From: CAZBJJ01 sp964492245
GTDB taxonomy: Bacteria > Spirochaetota > Spirochaetia > Treponematales > Breznakiellaceae
Direction: 5' to 3'
Assembly: GCA_964492245.1 (NCBI GenBank)
Contig: CAZBJJ010000006.1
Coordinates: 1 to 64,000, forward strand
Length of the DNA: 64,000 nucleotides
Shown piece by piece: positions 8,274 to 17,840 of the stretch (position 1 is the stretch's first letter; the number at the start of each line of letters is the position of its first letter). The position numbers and the translations under genes are program-made. The notes beneath the pieces are model-generated. The model was given only the letters and a program-made list of their open reading frames with translations. It ran no database searches and was not told the origin of the DNA.

Positions 8274-9689
8274 TTAATTCTCCGCTTCATAGCCAGATAG
8301 GGCCCACTCGTTTAAACGCCACTCAATAATATACTGGACTGCCAAGTCCTTACACATTAAGTGGTACTTCTGTGCCAGAGAAACATTCCCTTTTAGCGCA
8401 TAGTACTGCGCAAAATAATAGAGCATGCGGGCCTTTGTCTCGTTGCTTTTTTCTTTGTCTATTCGAATTGCAATATCGGTGTCGCCCGACATATCTAAAA
8501 ACAGCCGCAGCAATTGCCATTCCAGCTTATCTTTGCCCACTTTTTTTATGGCGTTTGTCAGAAAATCTTTTGCCTGACTATCTTTTTTAGCCATCCGCAA
8601 CGAAAGCCCCGCCAGCAGGGCGTAATTGCCATTCTGCGGTGCCCTAGCAAAGGCCTGTATAAAATAAGTTGCCGCCTTTTCGGGTTTCTTTTCGAGGAGG
8701 GCAAAAATTCCCAGCGCCTCATAGCTAAAATAATAGTCGGGCCGCAGAGAAATAAGCTTTAAATTGTCGTTTTCGGCTTCTTTAATGTTGCCCAATTCGT
8801 CCTGTATGCCCGCACTGTATACATAGGTTAAAAAATTTTCCGGATCCAATTGAGAGGCTTTTTTTAAATCTTCCAGCGCTTCGGCCTTTCGTCCCAGATC
8901 GATTAAGATACGGGCCTTGTCTAAAACATACCAATAATTATCTGGCTCTAAAAGAACCGCCTTTATTTGATCTGCCAGGGCATCGCGATACAGGTCGTAT
9001 TTTTTATATAGGCGTGCCCTTAGAGCCAGGGGTTCGGGGCTATTAGGCCATTGTGCAATAGCGGTATCTAAATATTTTTCGGCCTTCTCTGGCTCGTCGG
9101 CGCGCATTCTCAATTGCGCCTTCCCCATAAGGGCCCCTAAATTGTTGGGATCTACGTTTAAGCTTTTCGTCCAATATTCGTCGGCAAGCTTGATAATTTT
9201 TTTCGACCAGGCAATATTGCCCAGTTCGGTAAGGCTGTCGCTATGCTTGGGGTGTTTTGCCACAATTTGCTCTAAGCTCTTTTGATACGCGGTGGTATCT
9301 CCCCGAGCAAGAGAGAGCATTGCCAAAATTTGTAAGGCATCAATATTTTCCTCTTCCTGCTCTAAAATCTGTTCGGCCACCGACCTTGCCTCTTCCAACC
9401 TTTCGGCAGAAACCAGCACCGAGGCCTCTACAATTAAAATATCAATTGAATGTCTATCTTCTGCGTTAAAAGCTTCAAAATGCGCCAAGGCCTCGTAATA
9501 ATTTCCCGCACGCAGAGCCTGCAAGATCTCTTCTAAAATACCATCTTTCGAATAGACCTTGGCTCTTCCTTTTTCTGGCCTAGGCTTTTTTACGCTGGCC
9601 GGGTCCGATGAGCAAGAGAGAACAGTACCAAAAAACAAAAAAAGACAGAGAAAACTTGAAGATATAGAAAAAAGATTGTTTTTTTTCAC
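8274..9689 (-). CDS. TPR-repeat lipoprotein
   Basis: A secreted lipoprotein: hydrophobic N-terminus followed by the lipobox VLSC (Cys near residue 26), then about a dozen tetratricopeptide-like helix pairs, for example YWTKSLNVDPNNLGALMGKA and ADQIKAVLLEPDNYWYVLDK. TPR solenoids hold protein partners, so this is probably an envelope scaffold. The start is GTG at 9689, because GGGGGG lies just upstream; an ATG 12 bases earlier is contained in that ribosome site region. It is the first gene of the operon with the DHH and TraB genes. No specific partner can be named. Confidence 0.85.
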   Translation of the reverse strand: MKKNNLFSISSSFLCLFLFFGTVLSCSSDPASVKKPRPEKGRAKVYSKDGILEEILQALRAGNYYEALAHFEAFNAEDRHSIDILIVEASVLVSAERLEEARSVAEQILEQEEENIDALQILAMLSLARGDTTAYQKSLEQIVAKHPKHSDSLTELGNIAWSKKIIKLADEYWTKSLNVDPNNLGALMGKAQLRMRADEPEKAEKYLDTAIAQWPNSPEPLALRARLYKKYDLYRDALADQIKAVLLEPDNYWYVLDKARILIDLGRKAEALEDLKKASQLDPENFLTYVYSAGIQDELGNIKEAENDNLKLISLRPDYYFSYEALGIFALLEKKPEKAATYFIQAFARAPQNGNYALLAGLSLRMAKKDSQAKDFLTNAIKKVGKDKLEWQLLRLFLDMSGDTDIAIRIDKEKSNETKARMLYYFAQYYALKGNVSLAQKYHLMCKDLAVQYIIEWRLNEWALSGYEAEN

Positions 9690-9786
9690 ATTCCCCCCCA
9701 TTGTGTAAAAAAGATGTATTATTTGATATTATCAAGGCTGCAAACAAGTTGCAATAAAGCAAAGCTATTGATATTCTACAGATTGC

Positions 9787-11748
9787 ATGAGACCAATTAA
9801 ACGCTATTTTATACGCCGCTTTTTTTTATTTAGCTTCTTAGGCCTTTCTTTTCTCCTGGGTATTATCCTGTTCCAGTTTACCAGCAACACAGCTTTTACC
9901 CATACAACGGGCAGTATGGTTATAAGTGGTCACTATGCCAGCGAAAAACCCGCCATTGGCCCCGAGCATTCGGAGAAAAGATCGGTGTCGGGCCCCCTAA
10001 CGGTACTGTATGGTGGTCTAGAATTTAAGTTTTTGGAAGATCTTCCTCTTAGTAGTTCTCATATTGATGGTCCTACCACAACAAGGCCCATTGCATTTTC
10101 CCGAGAATTTGAAGCAATTAGACTTTTTTTTGCCGATGGCAGCGAACTCAATCTTAAAACAAGCTTTTCTGCCGGCAAGGAATCCTTAAAGTTTTCGATG
10201 CTCTTTGCCAACAAGACCCAGGATATTACCATTCCCTTTTCTGTTCGCCCCAACGCCCTTCTGCATGCCCTAGAAAACGGCGAGTTTTCTGTTGGGGCCG
10301 ATAAAAATATATTTCTTTTCTCCGACAGCGTTGTATCCTTAAAGGACAAGAACCTGCGCCTGTCTCGAAGAAGCCCAACGGCCCAATACGGGATGCAACA
10401 GGCCCAACCCACAATTTCACCCCAAGAAATCATCCCTACAAAATATTTAGACAAAGAAGGCAATGCCCTCTCTCTGGCCGCATGGATTACCAAGGCCAAC
10501 CGCATTTGGGAACGCCAAATGGCCGAGACAACCGATGAATCTACTATTTTAGCCTATATTGCGGAGGCAAAATTGAGGGGGCAATATTCACTGGCCCTTT
10601 CTACCATTCCCAAAAGCTATAGCGAAAATGGCCATTCCACCTATCTTTCCAGCCCCTATTTAGGCAAGCTCGAAGAGGCCCTAGAAGGTATTGCCCTGGA
10701 AGAGGCAGAGTTTTTAGCGCGCACCTTAAAACTAGCCAAAGACAAGAGCCCGGACGTCCTTTATGGCAAGGACATAATACCCCTGCTTAAAATTAATGCG
10801 CCCGTTGTCTTGGTAGAGGAATTGACGCCAATAGTTAGAAACATTGATATCTCGCATTTAAGCCCCAATATGGCCATTTATGCCATTGAACACTGGATGG
10901 ATTGGGAACAATATAACAGAGGAATAGGCAACCCCTTTGATCGCCTTATAGAACAGGCCGAATTTCTTATAACCCGCCTTGTCAAAAACTTTCCCAACAG
11001 CCTGGTTTTGCCGGTAATAAACGAATACGTCAATACTGAACAGGCAATTCACCTTTACACCATGCTATCTCAGTATAGCAAACACGAAAACAAAGAGGAC
11101 TGGGGCCTTCTGGGCGAGGCAATTTTACTCTCGCTTTTATCCCTGGCCAATAATGAGTTAGACCTACCCGAGAATTTTTTTATCAATAAAGATGGTTCAA
11201 TTTCTCATGAAAGCGGGATGCTTTCTGCAGCAGCACAATATTGCCAAATTTTCGGCAAAACCCACCTGCCACATTCTACCTATAATGTGGCCGATGCAAA
11301 AAACCCTATTCAAATTTTTTCTGCCGTACAGGGGCCCCGCATTAGCCTAGATGCCACAGGGCTTAGCCTTGTTTTCCCGGCCGAGGGGCAGGAAATTCAC
11401 TATGCGGTAGTCCGGGGCATTAAACCCTTTGTGTCTATTCGCATTGGCAAGGAGATTGTGCCCCAGAGCCAGCGGCTCGAGCGTGCAAATGCCAGTTCTT
11501 GGCTCTATAACAAAAAAGAACAGGCCCTGCTCCTTAAAATTCGCCAGCAAGACAAAGACGAACTGGTACGCATTACCTATGTGGCCCCACCGCCGCCGGA
11601 AAAACCTGCCGAAGGCCCGAAGCAGGAGGAGTCTGGCCCAGAAGAAGCCAAGGAGGACGCACCGAAAAGCCCAATAGATAGCGAAGACCGCTCTTTAATT
11701 CCCCTGCAGTGGAGGTCCATACCCCTTCCCCCTGCTACGAGGCCCTAG
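9787..11748 (+). CDS. Uncharacterised membrane-anchored envelope protein
   Basis: No family was recognised. The 653-residue protein begins with a basic stretch (RPIKRYFIRR) and one hydrophobic segment (about residues 12-30), so it is either anchored in the inner membrane with its bulk outside or secreted. The middle is rich in helices resembling degenerate repeat solenoids, and the last 50 residues are Pro/Glu-rich (PPPPEKPAEG, then acidic). It lies 36 bases upstream of hprK on the same strand and may share its transcript. It is divergent from the TPR lipoprotein gene across 97 bases. Confidence 0.7.
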   Translation: MRPIKRYFIRRFFLFSFLGLSFLLGIILFQFTSNTAFTHTTGSMVISGHYASEKPAIGPEHSEKRSVSGPLTVLYGGLEFKFLEDLPLSSSHIDGPTTTRPIAFSREFEAIRLFFADGSELNLKTSFSAGKESLKFSMLFANKTQDITIPFSVRPNALLHALENGEFSVGADKNIFLFSDSVVSLKDKNLRLSRRSPTAQYGMQQAQPTISPQEIIPTKYLDKEGNALSLAAWITKANRIWERQMAETTDESTILAYIAEAKLRGQYSLALSTIPKSYSENGHSTYLSSPYLGKLEEALEGIALEEAEFLARTLKLAKDKSPDVLYGKDIIPLLKINAPVVLVEELTPIVRNIDISHLSPNMAIYAIEHWMDWEQYNRGIGNPFDRLIEQAEFLITRLVKNFPNSLVLPVINEYVNTEQAIHLYTMLSQYSKHENKEDWGLLGEAILLSLLSLANNELDLPENFFINKDGSISHESGMLSAAAQYCQIFGKTHLPHSTYNVADAKNPIQIFSAVQGPRISLDATGLSLVFPAEGQEIHYAVVRGIKPFVSIRIGKEIVPQSQRLERANASSWLYNKKEQALLLKIRQQDKDELVRITYVAPPPPEKPAEGPKQEESGPEEAKEDAPKSPIDSEDRSLIPLQWRSIPLPPATRP

Positions 11749-11784
11749 ATTGCGCTATGCGCCACTTTCGTCTATTATACCATT

Positions 11785-12774
11785 ATGGCTGTCAAACGCT
11801 TTACTGTCCTCGATTTACTCGATATTGATTTAAAAGACCAGAACTCGTTAAATCTAAAATGTATTGGAGGCAGAAAGGGGCTTTCCAGAGAGATTGCCAT
11901 GTCCGATTTAAACCGGCCGGGGCTTGCACTGTCGGGATTTTTCGATTCCTTTGCCCACCAAAGAATACAGATATTTGGCCGGGGCGAGGTTGCCTATCTC
12001 GATAAAATCTCCAAAGAAGGGCAATTGGCATCCCTAGATACTTTTTTTTCCTATCATCTGCCCTGCTGCATTTTTACCCACAACCTAGATCCAAGCCCAG
12101 CCTTTTTAGACCTAGCCGAACAAAGCTCCTGCCCAATTCTGCAAACAGACCTCTCTTCCTCCGAATTCTCTTCCCGGCTTTTGCGCGTTTTAGGCGATAT
12201 TTTTGCCCCCCAAAAAAATACCCATGGAGTCTTAGTAGAAGTATACGGTATCGGCATCTTAATACTGGGAGACAGCGGTGTGGGCAAAAGCGAAACCGCC
12301 CTGGAGCTTATTGAACGGGGTCACCGCCTTGTGGCCGATGACGTGGTGGATATTCGCTGTGTAAATGGGAACATTCTTATGGGTGCCGGTGCAAACAAAA
12401 TTATTGGACACTATATGGAAATTCGCGGCCTGGGCATTATAAATATAACCCATCTGTATGGCGTAGGTGCAATTAGGGATAAAAAACAAATAGAGCTCAT
12501 TGTCGAGCTCGAAGAATGGGATCAGGACAAGGTCTACGACCGCATAGGGACCACCGAACACTATATGGAAATTTTAGGGGTAAAAACCCCCCATTTACAA
12601 ATACCCGTAAAGCCCGGTCGCAACATTCCCAATATTTTAGAAACTGCTGCGATGAACGAACGCCTAAAGAAAATGGGCTATCACTCTGCACGGGAATTCA
12701 ATCAAAATGTTTTAAAATGGATAGAAAGCGATTCTGCTCGCTCTATAAATTTTTCTCAGGATGATTTATTTTAA
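11785..12774 (+). CDS. hprK: HPr kinase/phosphorylase
   Basis: A bifunctional enzyme that phosphorylates HPr on Ser46 with ATP or PPi and reverses the reaction. The 329-residue protein has the usual N-terminal domain, the P-loop GDSGVGKSETALE at about residues 162-174, the acidic VADDVVDI near residue 185 and the HprK signature EIRGLGIINITHLYG at about residues 212-226. HPr, its substrate, starts 13 bases downstream. In spirochaetes such as Treponema this pair belongs to a PTS lacking sugar permeases; here too no EIIB or EIIC is in the window. Confidence 0.96.
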   Translation: MAVKRFTVLDLLDIDLKDQNSLNLKCIGGRKGLSREIAMSDLNRPGLALSGFFDSFAHQRIQIFGRGEVAYLDKISKEGQLASLDTFFSYHLPCCIFTHNLDPSPAFLDLAEQSSCPILQTDLSSSEFSSRLLRVLGDIFAPQKNTHGVLVEVYGIGILILGDSGVGKSETALELIERGHRLVADDVVDIRCVNGNILMGAGANKIIGHYMEIRGLGIINITHLYGVGAIRDKKQIELIVELEEWDQDKVYDRIGTTEHYMEILGVKTPHLQIPVKPGRNIPNILETAAMNERLKKMGYHSAREFNQNVLKWIESDSARSINFSQDDLF

Positions 12775-12787
12775 TGAAGGGGAAATT

Positions 12788-13054
12788 ATGACCGAACAAC
12801 TTGTCACCATTAGTAATCGTGCAGGCATTCATGCACGACCAGCAGCTTTGCTCGTCCAGACAGCAAGTAAGTTTAAATCTAAAATTTACATAGAAAAAAA
12901 CAACGATAAGATTAACGGCAAATCGATAATGGGGGTTATTACCCTTGGTGCCTCCTACAACACCGAATTAAAAATTATTGCCGAAGGAGAAGACGAAGCC
13001 GAGGCAGTCCAAGCGATTGTCAGGCTCTTCGAAAGCAAATTCGAAGAGGATTAA
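12788..13054 (+). CDS. ptsH: Phosphocarrier protein HPr
   Basis: An 88-residue HPr. His15 (in GIHARPA) is the site phosphorylated by Enzyme I and Ser46 (in GKSIMGV) is the HprK target; both positions count exactly. The ATG at 12788 follows AAGGGGAAATT; an upstream in-frame ATG at 12761 inside hprK would add 9 non-homologous residues and is less likely. In the absence of permeases nearby, its likely partners are the two EIIA domains encoded at 17.8 and 27.4 kb. Confidence 0.97.
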   Translation: MTEQLVTISNRAGIHARPAALLVQTASKFKSKIYIEKNNDKINGKSIMGVITLGASYNTELKIIAEGEDEAEAVQAIVRLFESKFEED

Positions 13055-13076
13055 AGAGATAGCAAAGGAGTAGAAA

Positions 13077-14840
13077 CTGAATTCTAAAAAATTCAACCTC
13101 TCATTTTTGGGTCTTCCGTTTCTCATTTTTTTCTACCTTCTTTCTACTCTCTTTGCCAGTTTTTTTGCCACTAAAACATTTTCTTCCCTCCTTACCGTTA
13201 AAGACCGGCATTTTACCATGGTGCTTATAGCCTTTTTAGGTCTGTCGGTATTTGTTATTTTATTTATGCTCGTCTATCTCGTGCGTCTTTTGCCCCGATT
13301 CAAATTAAAAACCTTTGGAAGTCAATTGCGGGGCAGGCTGTTTTTTTTCTTTATGCTCACCGTACTGGCCTCGTTTTTGCCATCACTTTTAATAAGTTCT
13401 CGCCTCATTACCGAAATTACCAAGACCTTTTTTTCTGTCGATTTGGAAACCAGCATTCAAGATGCACGGTGGTTTGCCCTAGAGGCCTACAAGGCAAAGA
13501 TGGCCAAGCTAGAAGAAATTAGCCGGTCCAGCAAGCTCGTCCTCGCATTAGAAATAGCAGCACAGGAGGATATAGAGGGCGCAAGAGAAGTGGCCACAAG
13601 TGTAGACCCAAATATCCTGGCTATTCAAAGCTTTAGAATTGATAGCGAAGAGCATTGGCTGCCCGATAAATATTTTGGGGCCGAGGAGTATCGACTTGCC
13701 AATGCACCCGATTCGCAAACGGGTTTTCTGCTTTTAAACGAGGATGTAGACTGCCTGCGCTATGTTAGGCTGGTTAACAACCGCTCTATGCTCATTGTCT
13801 GCTTTTATCTGGGCAATAATTTTAGTGTGCGCACAGAGCGTTTAGATGTATCAGAATCCATTACTGCCACTGTCTCGGCCTCTAAAAAAAATCTTAATTA
13901 TACCGCGCTTTTTCTTTATCTGACCTTTTCCCTGCCTTCGATGTTTATTGCCCTTATAATTGCCCTTAATTTGAGCGATCGCATTGCCAGCCCCGTTACC
14001 GAACTTTCCAAGGCCACCAGTTTGGTTGCCAAGGGCGACTTTTCGGTGCGCCTGCCCAGTTTTCCCAATGACGAATTGGGCGACCTGGTTAAAGCCTTTA
14101 ACCAGATGGTGCGCGACCTAAGTATTTCCAGCGCCCTGACCATTCGCACCGAAAAAATTAACGTGTGGCAGGATATTGCTCAAAGGCTGGCCCACGAAAT
14201 TAAAAACCCTCTTACCCCTATTCGTCTTTCTGCCGAACGCCTTATTCGGAAATTGGATACCAAGCCAGAGGAAGTTTACGAAATTCTTGAGTCTTCGATT
14301 AAGACCATTATCCAGGAAGTGGACAATTTAAACAGGCTTTTAACAGAATTCAGATCTTTTTCCCGGCTGCCTTCGCCCAATCTTGAGCCAGTAGAGGTGT
14401 TTGCCCTTATCGATGAATCGCTGGCGGTGTTTAAACATTCCTATCCCGATATTCTTTTTGACTGTTCGGCAGTTACTACTGGCATAATTATACGTGTAGA
14501 TCCCCGACAGTTTTCGCAGGTTCTGCAGAATTTAATTCTCAATGCCATCGATGCCATGGGCGAAAAAGGTACAATAAGTCTTGGGGCCACTAAAACACAA
14601 AAATCTCATGGAAATTATTGTAAAATATCAATTCGAGACAGTGGAACTGGCATAGATGCCGACAACATTAAAGAAATATTTAATCCCTATTTTACCTCTA
14701 AAGAACATGGAACGGGCCTGGGCCTGTCCATTGTAGAAAGAATTATTACCGAACACGGGGGAAATATTTGGTGCGAATCTGCTATTGGATATGGTGCCAC
14801 TTTTTTTATAGAATTGAAAATGGAAGAGGATGATGAATAA
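13077..14840 (+). CDS. NtrY-like sensor histidine kinase
   Basis: A membrane sensor kinase. Two N-terminal hydrophobic segments (residues about 10-35 and 48-72) are followed by a third at about 85-105, an extracytoplasmic sensor region, a membrane segment near residue 280, HAMP (about 300-350), the HisKA motif LAHEIKNPLTPIRLSAERL (near residue 370) and the ATPase boxes NLILNAIDAMGEKG, DSGTGI and TGLGLSIVERI. The likely start is CTG at 13077: AAAGGAG at 13064-13070 sits 6 bases before it, and the extension NSKKF places positive charges before the first membrane segment. A TTG at 13107 is the next option but has no ribosome site. It overlaps the regulator gene by 11 bases. Confidence 0.88.
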   Translation: MNSKKFNLSFLGLPFLIFFYLLSTLFASFFATKTFSSLLTVKDRHFTMVLIAFLGLSVFVILFMLVYLVRLLPRFKLKTFGSQLRGRLFFFFMLTVLASFLPSLLISSRLITEITKTFFSVDLETSIQDARWFALEAYKAKMAKLEEISRSSKLVLALEIAAQEDIEGAREVATSVDPNILAIQSFRIDSEEHWLPDKYFGAEEYRLANAPDSQTGFLLLNEDVDCLRYVRLVNNRSMLIVCFYLGNNFSVRTERLDVSESITATVSASKKNLNYTALFLYLTFSLPSMFIALIIALNLSDRIASPVTELSKATSLVAKGDFSVRLPSFPNDELGDLVKAFNQMVRDLSISSALTIRTEKINVWQDIAQRLAHEIKNPLTPIRLSAERLIRKLDTKPEEVYEILESSIKTIIQEVDNLNRLLTEFRSFSRLPSPNLEPVEVFALIDESLAVFKHSYPDILFDCSAVTTGIIIRVDPRQFSQVLQNLILNAIDAMGEKGTISLGATKTQKSHGNYCKISIRDSGTGIDADNIKEIFNPYFTSKEHGTGLGLSIVERIITEHGGNIWCESAIGYGATFFIELKMEEDDE

Positions 14841-16197
14841 AATTTTAATTATAGATGATGAGGCAGGTATTCGAAGCTCATTGAGCCTTATACTCGAAGA
14901 CGAGGGATATGCCCCCATTGCCTTTGAAGATGCACCTGCAGGCATTGCCTTTTTAGAGGGGGAAGAGGTTCCCATTGTACTTCTGGATGTGTGGATGCCG
15001 AAAATGGGCGGTATCGATGCCCTTAAAATTATTAAAGAACGCTGGCCCAACATTGAGGTTATCATTATTTCGGGGCATGCAAACGTGGACATGGCCGTAA
15101 AGGCAGTTAAATGTGGCGCCTTCGATTTTTTAGAAAAGCCCCTTTCGCTGGACAGGGTTTTAACCGTTGTTAGAAATGCAATAAACCTACACGACTTAAG
15201 GCGGGAAAATGTTGGGCTAAAAAGACAGACTGCCCAAGACGAGCTTATTGGCTCTTCCGAGCCCATGCAGGCCATTAAACAAATTATTGCCCAATCGGGA
15301 AAAACCGAGGCCCGAATTCTTATTGGAGGCGAAAATGGCACGGGCAAAGAGCTTGTGGCAAGGGCTATTCATTTTGCCTCCACCAGGGCAGATGGGCCTT
15401 TTATCGAAGTAAACTGTGCCGCCATTCCCGAAACACTTATAGAAAGCGAACTCTTTGGCCACGAAAAAGGCGCCTTTACCGATGCCCACACGGCTAGAAA
15501 GGGCCGCTTCGAATTGGCAACGGGTGGCAGCCTTTTTCTCGATGAAATTGGCGACATGTCCCTTGCGGCCCAGGCGAAGGTTTTACGCGCCATACAGGAG
15601 CAGGAAATCCAACGCATAGGCGGGGAAAAACTTATTCCAGTTGACGTAAGAATTATTGCCGCTAGCAATAAAGACCTAAAAGAGGCCTGCTTAGACGGAA
15701 GTTTTCGCGAAGATTTGTATTTTAGACTGAATGTTATACCCATACGTATTCCTGCCCTGCGCCAACGCCCGGAGGATATTTCCGAACTGCTTACTGCTTT
15801 TTTGGCCCATTTAGGGCATCCCGAATATGTTTTAGACCATACAGCCATAGCATACCTAGAAAACTATGCCTGGCCGGGGAATGTCAGAGAATTGCGCAAT
15901 CTTGCCGAACGCATAACCGTCTTGGCCGAAGTTGAACATTTGACCGAAGAAGATATAAAACCAATCCTGCATTATCAAAACCTGACAATGGGTCAGGGCC
16001 CAAGGGCTATATCCCAGGCAGTGGATGTCTCTTTTTTACAGATGCCCTTTTCCGAGGCAAAGGAGGCCTTCGAAAAACGGTATATCGAAAACAAACTACA
16101 GGAAAATAATAACATTATTTCTAAGACGGCCGAGGCAATAGGGATGTACCCCAGCAATTTACATGCTAAACTAAAGAAACTGGGAATAAAGGTGTAA
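14830..16197 (+). CDS. Sigma-54-dependent NtrC-family response regulator
   Basis: The partner of the kinase immediately upstream. The receiver domain (residues 1-120) has the acidic pocket IIDDE, the phospho-acceptor Asp in LLDVWMPKMGG near residue 53 and a conserved Lys in EKPLSL. The AAA+ domain has Walker A GGENGTGKEL near residue 165, the sigma-54 contact loop as GAFTDA (canonical GAFTGA) near residue 218 and Walker B-like GGSLFLDEIGDM. A Fis-type helix-turn-helix ends the protein (TAEAIGMYPSNLHAKLKKLG). The N-terminal ATGATG gives two equivalent starts. It activates RpoN promoters; its regulon is not visible here. Similar to AtoC/NtrX of treponemes. Confidence 0.94.
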   Translation: MMNKILIIDDEAGIRSSLSLILEDEGYAPIAFEDAPAGIAFLEGEEVPIVLLDVWMPKMGGIDALKIIKERWPNIEVIIISGHANVDMAVKAVKCGAFDFLEKPLSLDRVLTVVRNAINLHDLRRENVGLKRQTAQDELIGSSEPMQAIKQIIAQSGKTEARILIGGENGTGKELVARAIHFASTRADGPFIEVNCAAIPETLIESELFGHEKGAFTDAHTARKGRFELATGGSLFLDEIGDMSLAAQAKVLRAIQEQEIQRIGGEKLIPVDVRIIAASNKDLKEACLDGSFREDLYFRLNVIPIRIPALRQRPEDISELLTAFLAHLGHPEYVLDHTAIAYLENYAWPGNVRELRNLAERITVLAEVEHLTEEDIKPILHYQNLTMGQGPRAISQAVDVSFLQMPFSEAKEAFEKRYIENKLQENNNIISKTAEAIGMYPSNLHAKLKKLGIKV

Positions 16198-16198
16198 T

Positions 16199-16816
16199 AT
16201 GAAGCCCTTAACAATTAGACAGCAGGAAGTATTGGCCTTTCTGTCTTCTTTCATTTCGCAAAATAGTTATCCGCCCACCATTCGCGAAGTTGGAGCCCAC
16301 TTTAATATCTCTGTAAAAGGGGCCTATGACCATCTTTTGGCTCTTAGAAAAAAGGGCTGGATTACCTTCGACAGCAAATTATCGCGGGCCATAAGCCTTG
16401 TCGAAGATACAGAGAAACAAGAGCGCACCTCGGCCGACGCCTTTATGGAAATTCCGGTTATGGGCCATGTCGCTGCGGGCAGACCCCTTTTGGCCGAGGA
16501 AAACAAGGAGGGCATGGTCTATGTGCCTTTTAATGTGCTAAAAACCAATCGCCAGTATTTTGGTTTAAAAATTCAAGGCGACTCTATGATTGGTGCAGGC
16601 ATAATGCCCGAGGATACAGTGATTATAGAAAAAACTGATTTTGTCCGAAACAGAGACATTGTTGTGGCCATGCTCGACGAAAGGATAACAATTAAACGAT
16701 ATATTAAAGAAAGTTCGCGCATTTGCCTTTTAGCAGAAAATCCTGAATACAAACCAATTTACTGCCAGGATGTTAGAATTATAGGCAAATTAATCTATTT
16801 ATTACGATCATACTGA
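16199..16816 (+). CDS. lexA: LexA SOS repressor
   Basis: A 205-residue repressor/autoprotease. The N-terminal winged helix has LTIRQQEVLAFLSSF and PPTIREVGAHFNIS (recognition helix VKGAYDHLLALRKKGWI). The self-cleavage site is Ala93-Gly94 (HVAAGRPL), the nucleophile Ser129 (GDSMIGAGI) and the general base Lys166 (ITIKRYI), with normal spacing. It begins one base after the response regulator stop and leads into holA, so it is transcribed at least partly as part of this operon; I see no obvious LexA operator next to it. Spirochaete LexA operators are variable, so their absence is not conclusive. Confidence 0.95.
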   Translation: MKPLTIRQQEVLAFLSSFISQNSYPPTIREVGAHFNISVKGAYDHLLALRKKGWITFDSKLSRAISLVEDTEKQERTSADAFMEIPVMGHVAAGRPLLAEENKEGMVYVPFNVLKTNRQYFGLKIQGDSMIGAGIMPEDTVIIEKTDFVRNRDIVVAMLDERITIKRYIKESSRICLLAENPEYKPIYCQDVRIIGKLIYLLRSY

Positions 16817-16826
16817 TGGGGCTATT

Positions 16827-17822
16827 ATGGCAGAGGGATCTTGTTTTATTTTTACCGGGCCGGAAATCGGCGACAAGGCTGCGGCCATTGAATCTTTTAG
16901 GGAGAATTTAAAAAAAACCAGGGGCACCAACCTAGAAGTGCATAAATTTTACTGTGTCGATGCCGATTTTTTTAAAATTACCTCCAATATGTTAAATGCA
17001 AGCTTGTTTTCCGACACAAGGCTTTTTCTTATTTACAATGCGGAACTTATTAAAAAAAAGGACGATATTGCAGCTTTTTTATCAATTCTTAAAAATATCC
17101 CCGCCGATACCCACATAATTTTTATTAGCGACGACATCAGTATTGATAAAAAATTGGAAGCTGCCATTCCAAAGGCCAACAAAAAAATATTTTGGGAGCT
17201 CTTCGAAAACAAAAAACAGGATTGGATTCGCAATTTTTTAAAAAAAGAGGGCTTTTCCATCGGCGGGCCCGCAATCGAATTTATTTTAGAATTGATCGAA
17301 AACAACACCGAAGCCCTGCGCAAAGAACTGGGGAACTTTAAATATTTTTTTCCTGCCGGCGCCGAATTGACGCTGGAAAATATTGAAAGCACATTGACGA
17401 GCTCCCGCCAAGAGACCGTTTTTTCGCTATTTTCTGCAATTGCCAGCCAGGATGCCGAACGGGCCATAGCTATTCTGCATATTTTACTCGACGCAAAAGA
17501 GGCCCCCATTCAAATTTTGGCTGGTCTTTCCTGGGCATATCAACGTCTAAAAGGCTATCTTTTTTTAAAAGAAACTTCTCGCATGAACGATTTTGAATTA
17601 AAAAAAATAGGGATTACTAGTAAGCGCGCCATTGCCGATTATAAAAATGCCAGTGCCTTTTACTCTACAGTGCAGTGCGCAACAGCCCTGCGGACAATAA
17701 GCAATATGGATATGCAAATTCGCCACTTTGGCACTGCCCAGGAGCGTCTGCGCTTAGAAATCTTAACCCTAGACCTTTGCAGGCCTGAGCAGCTAGACCT
17801 CTTGCTTCGGCAAAAGGTCTAG
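16827..17822 (+). CDS. holA: DNA polymerase III delta subunit
   Basis: The clamp-loader subunit that opens the beta clamp. The 331-residue length and layout fit HolA: N-terminal P-loop-like region without a full Walker A (FIFTGPEIGDKAAAIESF), the segment NMLNASLFSDTRLFLIYNAE that matches the beta-wrench region (about residues 53-72), the mid-domain EFILELIENNTEALRKELGNF and the C-terminal collar helices ending RLRLEILTLDLCR. It follows lexA by 10 bases and is convergent with the antiporter gene across 18 bases. Confidence 0.9.
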   Translation: MAEGSCFIFTGPEIGDKAAAIESFRENLKKTRGTNLEVHKFYCVDADFFKITSNMLNASLFSDTRLFLIYNAELIKKKDDIAAFLSILKNIPADTHIIFISDDISIDKKLEAAIPKANKKIFWELFENKKQDWIRNFLKKEGFSIGGPAIEFILELIENNTEALRKELGNFKYFFPAGAELTLENIESTLTSSRQETVFSLFSAIASQDAERAIAILHILLDAKEAPIQILAGLSWAYQRLKGYLFLKETSRMNDFELKKIGITSKRAIADYKNASAFYSTVQCATALRTISNMDMQIRHFGTAQERLRLEILTLDLCRPEQLDLLLRQKV

Positions 17823-17840
17823 GCTCTTAAGGAATACGCT

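Noticed and set aside
14628..15347. A 239-codon open frame on the minus strand
   Set aside because: It lies wholly opposite the sensor kinase and response regulator coding sequences, whose catalytic motifs are clear, and has no ribosome site or recognisable protein.
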